The notes beneath the pieces were generated by a model. The model was not told the DNA's origin, did not search any database, and worked only from the letters and a program-made list of their open reading frames with translations. A program made the translations under genes and the position numbers. 59,327 nt of DNA from Desulfobacterales bacterium (GTDB lineage Bacteria; Desulfobacterota; Desulfobacteria; Desulfobacterales; JADGBH01). Below, one piece after another: positions 53,065-59,327 of the stretch (position 1 is its first letter; every line of letters begins with the position of its first letter). Where the stretch lies: positions 1 to 59,327 of the forward strand of contig JADGBH010000022.1 in the NCBI GenBank assembly GCA_015231595.1, given 5' to 3'.

Positions 53065-53110
53065 GTTTGTAGCAATCGGAATACAATTTTATAAAAAAGG
53101 CGAATTTGTA

Positions 53111-55345
53111 ATGATTGATAAATGGTTTTTAGAAGATATAGAAAATAAGATTAAATACCGTAAAAGAATAGTTATACTTGACCCGAAAGCTCAATGTGAA
53201 TTTTTGCTGAAACTATTAAATCCCAAAGATTATACTGTAATCAAAACAGATAAATCGCTTTCAGAAGAATGGGAAACAGTCAAAGAAGAATTATTTTTGC
53301 GGTATGAAGCTGAAACTAAACATAAAGATGTAAATGTTATATTCTATGTTACACGAGAACAAAATAAACTAAGTTTTTTGTTCGACTATTGTTTGACTCA
53401 TGGATGTCTTGATTTAAGCAAATTTTCCGAATGGCTCATAAACAAATTGTTTAAATACACAGGTCTGCAAGTTCAAATGGATAGTCAGAATCTTTTAACA
53501 GCCGCTAAAATAGGTATAGGTAAAAACCTTTCATGGTGGAAAAAAATACTTCAAAATTTGGAATCATTATTAAATCTTGATGATGAATTATTGCCTTTTT
53601 TACACGAACCTGAAACATATTTTAAGTCAAGAGATACTGATATTTATAATATATTTCAAAAAAAGCTATTTGAAGTATTAGAGCAACCCTATATAAACAA
53701 ACCACCAACTACATTGGCAAATGAGATAACTAAGAAATTGTTCGATAGTTTGATTAATAACACTATCACTGAATCACTTTTGCAAATTTATCATAACTGG
53801 GCAGATAGTGGCCAATATAGACCTTCACTTATAAATTACATCGATAACTATAAATTTATAGGAGCTATTGACTCATGGGCAGCGCATCCTGACCATTGCT
53901 TTGCGAAATTAGATAAAAAATCCTTGCAAGAGCTTACGGCTAATTTAAAAGACAAAACTTATTTAGCCCGAAAGATGGCTAAAATAAAAATCAGGGCAAA
54001 CAGCAAAGTAAAAACATTTGCGCCTTCGTGGTGGCAGGATTTTATTACTTTGATTGAGTTTGATAATAAACGATTAACAAGTTGTAATGATTTAAACAAG
54101 GTCATTGGGTTTTATACAAAATATTTTGCCAAAGTAGATAGAGCTATCCGTAATCTTTATACAGCTTTTTTACAGGAAGATGCTATTATTAGACCTTTAC
54201 AAGAGCATTATGAAAATTTAAATCGAGAATTATTAGAAAAATGGTTTGATTATATTGGCCAGTATAAATCTGACCAACAAGGCTATTTGGTTAATTTGTT
54301 TAAGAAAGCTAAACCAAGAATAGCCGCTATTGTTGTAGATGGCTTACGTTACGAAATTGCAGATTCTGTAGCCAATTCTTTAGAAAAATTTAAAGTCGAT
54401 AAACATATAATGCTTGCAGATATGCCTTCAGATACAAAAAACAACATGAGCCTTTTATATACAGACAATAATGAAATTTTTTCTAATCATAAAGACCGTG
54501 AAAAAAGGCTTATTGAAGCTACAAAAAAAAATATTATCTATAAGGATATGGAAGCATTGACCTATGGTGAAGAAGCAGACTTTCTTGTATTGACCTACAG
54601 AGATATTGACGATACAGGAGAAAAATTACAACAGGGCGCTATTAAACTCTTTCAGGAGTTTGAACAGGTATTAAAAGAAAAAATTGGCTTGCTTCTAAAT
54701 ATGGGTTTTAAAGAAGTTCATTTAGTTACTGACCATGGTTTTGTTTTAACAGGCTTATTAGCTGAAGCTGATAAAATAAAACCTGATGCTACTGGAGTCA
54801 AAGAAGTTCATGAAAGATTTATCCGAACAGTTGACAAACAAAACAATTCGGATTGGGTATCTTTTCAAAAAACTTACGAAGATTTCAATTTTGTATATAC
54901 TTCTAAAAGCCATAGACCATTCATATCAAAGGGCGCTTATGGTTACTCCCATGGAGGCTTTACACCACAGGAAATAATTATACCTAAATTTGTTTTCCGT
55001 AAATCAAAGAGCTTCTCAATCGGTTTAAAAGTGTCCATCATTAATAAAAAAGAATTGACAGAAGTAACCGGAGAGTTTTTTATTATTAAATTACAAGCTG
55101 CTTTAATTGAATACGATATTTTTTCCATGAGTCGTAAGGTTCAAGTCTTATTATACGCTGGCAATGTAAATTACAGCAGCAGCAATATAGTTCTTATACA
55201 ACCAGATAAAATAGAATCATTAGAATTTTCTTTTAACGGACATAAAGAAATAAATGCGGTTTTATTAGATGCTGAAAATCAGGAACAATTAGACATTTTA
55301 ACTATAAAGCAATCAAACGAGCGTGATTTTGGCGGATTGCTATAG
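53111..55345 (+). CDS. pglZ: BREX-1 phosphatase-like protein PglZ
   Basis: A 744-residue protein of the alkaline-phosphatase superfamily, a core BREX component. The PglZ hallmark RIAAIVVDGLRYEIADS lies near residue 402-418, and HLVTDHGFVLTG near 535-547 gives metal-binding Asp and His. SHRPFISKGAYGYSHGGFTPQEIIIPKFVF is the usual later block. Length fits type I PglZ. AAGG precedes the ATG, downstream of the repeat array, so expression depends on readthrough of about 700 bases of hairpins or on an internal promoter I cannot identify. Confidence 0.95.
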   Translation: MIDKWFLEDIENKIKYRKRIVILDPKAQCEFLLKLLNPKDYTVIKTDKSLSEEWETVKEELFLRYEAETKHKDVNVIFYVTREQNKLSFLFDYCLTHGCLDLSKFSEWLINKLFKYTGLQVQMDSQNLLTAAKIGIGKNLSWWKKILQNLESLLNLDDELLPFLHEPETYFKSRDTDIYNIFQKKLFEVLEQPYINKPPTTLANEITKKLFDSLINNTITESLLQIYHNWADSGQYRPSLINYIDNYKFIGAIDSWAAHPDHCFAKLDKKSLQELTANLKDKTYLARKMAKIKIRANSKVKTFAPSWWQDFITLIEFDNKRLTSCNDLNKVIGFYTKYFAKVDRAIRNLYTAFLQEDAIIRPLQEHYENLNRELLEKWFDYIGQYKSDQQGYLVNLFKKAKPRIAAIVVDGLRYEIADSVANSLEKFKVDKHIMLADMPSDTKNNMSLLYTDNNEIFSNHKDREKRLIEATKKNIIYKDMEALTYGEEADFLVLTYRDIDDTGEKLQQGAIKLFQEFEQVLKEKIGLLLNMGFKEVHLVTDHGFVLTGLLAEADKIKPDATGVKEVHERFIRTVDKQNNSDWVSFQKTYEDFNFVYTSKSHRPFISKGAYGYSHGGFTPQEIIIPKFVFRKSKSFSIGLKVSIINKKELTEVTGEFFIIKLQAALIEYDIFSMSRKVQVLLYAGNVNYSSSNIVLIQPDKIESLEFSFNGHKEINAVLLDAENQEQLDILTIKQSNERDFGGLL

Positions 55346-55356
55346 CAGAGGATGTA

Positions 55357-57402
55357 ATGTTATTAGATGATTTAGATAAAAAAGTTTTAGAGCATTTCAG
55401 AGGTTATGTGGTTAGAAAAGATTTAGCTATGCTAATTAAGGGCGGTGCTAATGTCCCTACCTTTGTTTTGGAATATTTATTAGCAAATACTTGCAGCACA
55501 GAAGATGAGGATAAAATAAAGGACGGAATTGAAAATGTTAAAAAGGTGCTTAGAGAACATTATGTAAATCCAGAAGAATGCAACCTTATTCAATCAAAGC
55601 TAAGAGAAAAAGGCCGTTATAAAATCATTGATAAAATTTCCGTTGACCTTGACTCTCAAAATGACCGTCATTGGGCTAATATAAGCAACAGTAACATCAA
55701 AAAAGCAAATATTAACGATGATATGGTTAAAAATCACGAAAAAATGTTACTAGGCGGAATATGGGCAATTATTGAAATGGAATATGACCCGATGATAACA
55801 ATTGGCGCAAGAGTATTTCCTTTTGTTGTAAGGGATATCAAACCTATTCAATTGTCCAAGTTTGACGGCGAAAAAGTTGCGGACAAAAGAAAAGAGTTTA
55901 CAAAAGATGAGTGGAAAACATTGCTTTTAAGAAGTGCAGGGTATGAACCGGGAAGTGAAGGTTTGAATGATAGAAAACAGATGCTTTTACTTATGAGGCT
56001 TATACCCTTAGTAGAATCAAACTTTAACATGGTTGAGTTAGGACCTCGTTCTTCAGGAAAATCTTATATTTACAAAGAAATAACACCTTATGCTTTATTA
56101 ATATCCGGTGGTCAGGGCACAGTAGCCAAGATTTTTGTTAATAACACTACTGGACGTGTCGGTTCAGTCGGTGAATGGGATGCGATTTGTTTTGATGAAA
56201 GCACCAACAAACTTTTTAAAGATAAAGATGCAATTCCAATGATGAAAGATTATATGGAATCAGGCTCATTCTCAAGAGGCGGTAAAGGCGGAGAAATAGC
56301 AGGACAAGCTTCCATTATTTATAACGGTAATATAAATCAGCCTGTTGAAACAGTGCTTCAAACATCCCATTTATTTAGCCCTTTAGCAGGTGAAGTTAGT
56401 CATGACACAGCTTTTTTAGACCGTATTAACTTGTTTCTTCCGGGCTGGGAAATTACAAAATTCAGTCCAAGCAATTTTACTAACCATTTTGGATTTAGCA
56501 CTGACTTTTTTTCCGAAACTCTAAAATTTCAAAGAAAAACAACCTACTATGAAGTGATAGATACATATTTTTCTTTTGGGCATCATTTAAAACAAAGAGA
56601 TTCAAAATCAATAAGAAAGATAGTATCTGGCTTAATTAAATTACTACATCCGGATGGTAAATTTACTAAGGAAGACATTAGAGAATACTTAGTTGCCGCA
56701 ATGGAAATGAGAAGACGAGTAAAAGAACAATTAAAACGCATTGGCGGAATGGAATTTTGGGACACAAATTTTTCATATATAGATAAAGAAACTCAGGAAG
56801 AATTTTTTGTTGGATTACCAGAGGAAAGAGGAAACGATTTGATTGAAAAACATCCATTGCCCCCAGGTGTTTGTTATACTTCTACGAGCGATGGAGAAAG
56901 CAATTCACTTGTTAAAATAGAAGTGGTTGCATTAAAAGGAAGCGGGAAATTAAATATTACAGGAACCAATAATTCATCAGTCAAAGAAAATATTAAAAAT
57001 ACCTACAACTATCTAAAGGCTAATGAAAAAACTATTTTGACAGAACAGCATTCTTTAAAGGGTTACGATATCAATATTCAAATCACAAACCTTTTAGGAG
57101 CATATATCAGTGAAGGTATAGGAAGCGCCGTATATGTTGCAATTATATCTGCAATTTATAGTAAGAATTTAAAGCCTGGATTAGCTGTATTAGGAAATAT
57201 ATCAATTGGAGGAGTTATTGAAAGGTCGGCTAATTTTGCCGAAAAAACAACACTTCTTTCAGAAAATGGAGCTAAAACAGTTCTTGTGCCAATGGATAAT
57301 TTAAAAGAAATGACAATGCTGCCGTCAAACGTTCTTGGAAAAACAGACACTCCGTTTTACAGTAACAGTCAAATGTTGCTGCAGAAAGCTGTAGATGGTT
57401 AA
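55357..57402 (+). CDS. brxL: BREX protein BrxL (AAA+ with Lon-like domain)
   Basis: A 681-residue protein, the last gene of type I BREX. The AAA+ part has GPRSSGKSYIYKE (about 229-241, Walker A variant) and WDAICFDEST (about 273-282, Walker B). The C-terminal domain resembles Lon protease: SEGIGSAVYVAIISAIY carries the expected Ser, and AEKTTLLSENGAKTVLVP has a Lys whose spacing to KTVL-P matches the Lon dyad Lys. Known BrxL proteins form DNA-binding rings. AGAGGA lies 4 bases before the ATG, 11 bases after pglZ. Confidence 0.95.
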   Translation: MLLDDLDKKVLEHFRGYVVRKDLAMLIKGGANVPTFVLEYLLANTCSTEDEDKIKDGIENVKKVLREHYVNPEECNLIQSKLREKGRYKIIDKISVDLDSQNDRHWANISNSNIKKANINDDMVKNHEKMLLGGIWAIIEMEYDPMITIGARVFPFVVRDIKPIQLSKFDGEKVADKRKEFTKDEWKTLLLRSAGYEPGSEGLNDRKQMLLLMRLIPLVESNFNMVELGPRSSGKSYIYKEITPYALLISGGQGTVAKIFVNNTTGRVGSVGEWDAICFDESTNKLFKDKDAIPMMKDYMESGSFSRGGKGGEIAGQASIIYNGNINQPVETVLQTSHLFSPLAGEVSHDTAFLDRINLFLPGWEITKFSPSNFTNHFGFSTDFFSETLKFQRKTTYYEVIDTYFSFGHHLKQRDSKSIRKIVSGLIKLLHPDGKFTKEDIREYLVAAMEMRRRVKEQLKRIGGMEFWDTNFSYIDKETQEEFFVGLPEERGNDLIEKHPLPPGVCYTSTSDGESNSLVKIEVVALKGSGKLNITGTNNSSVKENIKNTYNYLKANEKTILTEQHSLKGYDINIQITNLLGAYISEGIGSAVYVAIISAIYSKNLKPGLAVLGNISIGGVIERSANFAEKTTLLSENGAKTVLVPMDNLKEMTMLPSNVLGKTDTPFYSNSQMLLQKAVDG

Positions 57403-57479
57403 TAAGGTATTACTATTTTAGTGATGCTCTTGCCGATAATACGCCAGATGACCCAACTACAGGAGAATATACCTTATTA

Positions 57480-57540
57480 AAAACATTTTTCTTAAAAACT
57501 ATTGATAGATCTATAAAACTAATGTAATTAAGCTTTATGT
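57480..57540. repeat. Right boundary direct repeat of the BREX island
   Basis: Same order as the left copy: AAAACATT, CTTAA, then core TATTGATAG-N4-ATAAAACTAATGTAATTAAG at 57500-57532. The stretch between brxL and here (57403-57479) shows no convincing gene. Confidence 0.7.
57502..57528 (+). promoter_or_regulatory. Promoter-like element before the NAD(P)H-binding gene, inside the boundary repeat
   Basis: TTGATA (57502-57507), 15-base spacer, TGTAAT (57523-57528), identical in layout to the element before brxA. It lies 73 bases before the ATG at 57602. Confidence 0.4.
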
Positions 57541-57601
57541 TAATTACAATACAATCAGGAATGAAAAAGAAAATATAATTTAAAAATGTAAGGATAAATC
57601 A

Positions 57602-58252
57602 ATGTCTCCATATTCAGTTATTTTATTAGGTGGTAGCGGCTTAGTCGGTGGCGAATGTTTGAAAAAGCTTTGTTTAGATGATAACTGTCATCGGATTACT
57701 CTTTTATTAAGACGACCGATTCCTTCTGAACAATTACATCCTAAAATCGAATCGCATATAATAAATTTTGACGATATTGACAGTTATCGTGAAAAAATAT
57801 CTGCAGATAAGGTAATCTGCGCTTTAGGCACAACTATAAAGAAAGCAGGTAATAAGGAATCTTTTTATAAAGTAGATTATAGCTATCCATATAAAATAGC
57901 TCAAATAGCTTTAAATAATGGAGCTAATCATTTTATCTTAGTTAGTTCAAAAGGCGCTAATCCGAATAGTCCCTTTTTTTATTTAAAAGTAAAAGGTGAA
58001 CTTGAACAAGCAATATCAAAAGTAGGTTATCAGAAAGTAACTATATTTCGTCCATCTTTACTTATGGGGAAAAGAGCTGATTTTCGTTTTGGAGAAGAAT
58101 TAGGAAAATGGTTAACTCAAAGATTCTCTTTTTTACTTCCTAAAAATATTAAACCTACACCAGTTGACCTCTTAGTTAATATGATTATCCAGCAAACGAA
58201 CACTTCTCACGATGGTTCCCGTATTATTGAATCTGCTGAAATGATTGTTTGA
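57602..58252 (+). CDS. HTATIP2/TIP30-like NAD(P)H-binding protein
   Basis: A 216-residue atypical short-chain dehydrogenase. The Rossmann motif is VILLGGSGLVGGECLKKL at about 5-22; DKVICALGTTIKKAG and the FYKVDYSYPYKIAQIAL block follow, then HFILVSSKGANPNSPFFYLKVKGELE with the Ser and YxxxK-type YLKVK, and a FRPSLLMG loop. Such proteins are common; substrates are mostly unknown. A fragment of a paralogue lies at 42166-42297 on the other side of the BREX island. AAGG lies upstream of the ATG. Confidence 0.88.
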   Translation: MSPYSVILLGGSGLVGGECLKKLCLDDNCHRITLLLRRPIPSEQLHPKIESHIINFDDIDSYREKISADKVICALGTTIKKAGNKESFYKVDYSYPYKIAQIALNNGANHFILVSSKGANPNSPFFYLKVKGELEQAISKVGYQKVTIFRPSLLMGKRADFRFGEELGKWLTQRFSFLLPKNIKPTPVDLLVNMIIQQTNTSHDGSRIIESAEMIV

Positions 58253-58322
58253 TAGAATAGATATTAAGACTATAAGTCTTTTTATTTAATAGAAAATCTT
58301 TAAAAATAGGTAAAGAACAACT

Positions 58323-59201
58323 ATGCGTTATGAAGGAAATATTTTCAGACCTTTTAGTGAGGCCAACAGCTATCTGCTACAATGCACGATAGGATGTTCC
58401 CACAATCAATGTACGTTCTGCGGTATGTATAAAGATAAAAAATACCGCGTCAGAAGCCTTGAAGAAATTTTAACTGATATTCGGATGGCTAAAGAATCTT
58501 ATCAACAGGTTGAAAAAGTTTTTCTCTGTGATGGGGATGCAATTGCGATTGATACGGATATGCTGCTGGAAATTTTGAAGGCGCTCAAAGAAGCATTTCC
58601 ATTGTTGCGGCATGTCGGGAGCTATGTAGGTCCACAAAGTACACTGCAAAAAAGTATGAAGGACCTTATCAGACTCCGTGAATTCGGGCTTAAAAAAGCC
58701 TATCTTGGTGTAGAAACAGGAGATGAATCATTGCTAAAGGAAATTAAAAAAGGAGTTGATTATGATGAAATGCTGATGGCTGGACGGAATCTTATTGAAG
58801 CAGGGATAAATGTATCGTCTATGATTTTGCTGGGTTTGGCTGGAAAAGGACAACGATCACGAGAACATGCTTTAGCAACCGCCCGTATCACCAATGAAAT
58901 GAAACCTCAGTATATAGCAGCATTAACCTTGACACCAGTTCCTAATACGGTTCTATACCATAAAATCAAAACTGGTGAATTTACTTTGCTTGATCCGTTT
59001 GAAACTCTCACAGAAATGAAAATTTTTTTTGAGCATTTAACCATTGATAATCTTAAATTTGTCGGTATCCATGCATCTAATTATTTGCCAATCAATGGGA
59101 CCCTGCAAAAAGATCGGGCGCAAATGATTGCTACTATTGATTCCGTATTAAATACAAGAGATGAAGGGGCATTGCGTAAGGAAAATATGAGAGGGTTATA
59201 A
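58323..59201 (+). CDS. Radical SAM protein
   Basis: A 292-residue radical SAM enzyme. The cluster cysteines are in GCSHNQCTFCGMYKDK (C-x4-C-x2-C) after LLQCT, and further family blocks are VFLCDGDAIAIDTDMLLEIL, RHVGSYVGPQ, KKAYLGVETGDESLLKEIKKG and SSMILLGLAGKGQRS. It resembles the Elp3/HemN-like class of stand-alone proteins annotated only as radical SAM. It starts 70 bases after the NAD(P)H-binding gene and may share its transcript. No partner suggests a substrate. Confidence 0.88.
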   Translation: MRYEGNIFRPFSEANSYLLQCTIGCSHNQCTFCGMYKDKKYRVRSLEEILTDIRMAKESYQQVEKVFLCDGDAIAIDTDMLLEILKALKEAFPLLRHVGSYVGPQSTLQKSMKDLIRLREFGLKKAYLGVETGDESLLKEIKKGVDYDEMLMAGRNLIEAGINVSSMILLGLAGKGQRSREHALATARITNEMKPQYIAALTLTPVPNTVLYHKIKTGEFTLLDPFETLTEMKIFFEHLTIDNLKFVGIHASNYLPINGTLQKDRAQMIATIDSVLNTRDEGALRKENMRGL

Positions 59202-59250
59202 GGTTACTATTTTCTTTCATAATGTATTAAAATATATCAAAATTATTATA

Positions 59251-59327
59251 TTAAATGTTTATGAAAGCTGGATGCAACCAGTCCGCTATTCCTTCCTTTA
59301 GTTTTTCAATCAAAGCAGAAAAACTAA
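59251..59327 (-). CDS. Possible C-terminal end of a minus-strand gene, cut by the window edge
   Basis: On the minus strand an open frame enters from the right edge and reads SFSALIEKLKEGIADWLHPAFINI before a stop at 59251-59253. Only 24 residues are visible, too few to identify. It would converge with the radical SAM gene. Confidence 0.25.
   Translation of the reverse strand, partial: SFSALIEKLKEGIADWLHPAFINI

Larger units (their letters stand above)
52434..53082. repeat. Hairpin repeat array C, between pglX and pglZ
   Basis: The 695-base gap holds a forward GCTCCGTTAGGAGC unit (52437-52450) with a distant GACCTGTTTGTAA tail, a stretch with a possible 48-codon frame, then the 204-bp tandem duplication. 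A final GCTCC-GTA-GGAGCGACCTGTTTGTAG unit (53046-53072) leads to pglZ. The hairpin types are the same as in arrays A and B. Confidence 0.88.

Noticed and set aside
57403..57534. Frame reading YYYFSDALADNTPDDPTTGEY after brxL
   Set aside because: Short, has no start or ribosome site and runs through the boundary repeat; not enough to call a gene remnant.

Overview
This AT-rich window comes from a Gram-negative, apparently chemotactic bacterium with an anaerobic flavour. It has two TonB-dependent receptors, a methyl-accepting chemotaxis protein, CheY proteins, a CooC-type nickel-insertion ATPase, a Tat-exported DUF362 protein with a membrane polyferredoxin, sigma54-activator two-component systems and many radical SAM proteins. 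The mix suggests Desulfobacterota (former Deltaproteobacteria, Desulfobacterales-like). That placement is inference; no rRNA is present.

Layout. 1-4.9 kb: broken end of a sigma54 activator, a DUF445 membrane protein, a TonB-dependent receptor and a YhcC-type radical SAM protein. 4.9-13.6 kb: a chemoreceptor facing a gene run of acyltransferase-3, BAHD-like acyltransferase, UGT-like glycosyltransferase, CooC ATPase and Ski2-like helicase; the first three look like a glycolipid or small-molecule decoration set. 13.6-17.5 kb: a tandem cheY duplication whose second copy is frameshifted, a Uma2 nuclease remnant, an SPFH/band-7 protein and a dGTPase-like HD protein. 17.8-20.8 kb: a secreted FN3/DNRLRE protein and a PP2C phosphatase. 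20.9-30.7 kb: a signalling block with a TonB receptor, two orphan periplasmic binding proteins without permease or ATPase, a HAMP-SpoIIE phosphatase, a HATPase kinase, a STAS protein and a large hybrid histidine kinase. 30.7-33.3 kb: a 28-bp perfect hairpin, DUF362 protein and polyferredoxin, closed by a bidirectional terminator. 33.3-41.8 kb, minus strand: glpD, nitroreductase, ROK kinase, membrane protein, NtrC-type regulator, histidine kinase, sppA and a small hypothetical protein. 42.0 kb: tRNA-Leu(CAA).

42.4-57.4 kb is a complete type I BREX phage-defence operon in canonical order brxA-brxB-brxC-pglX-pglZ-brxL. It is unusual because an IS200/IS605-like Y1 transposase sits between brxC and pglX, and because pglX, the methyltransferase that sets specificity, is bracketed on both sides by dense arrays of short hairpin repeats (GCTCC-GTA-GGAGC and GTCCC-GTA-GGGAC types, each followed by a CCTGTTTGTAG tail). 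One array contains a 204-bp tandem duplication with only three differences. The island is bounded by an imperfect direct repeat (42313-42377 and 57480-57540) that carries a promoter-like element. A fragment of a HTATIP2/NAD(P)H-binding gene lies outside the left repeat and an intact paralogue outside the right one, which suggests the operon entered between two tandem copies of that gene. A radical SAM gene and a possible partial minus-strand gene close the window.
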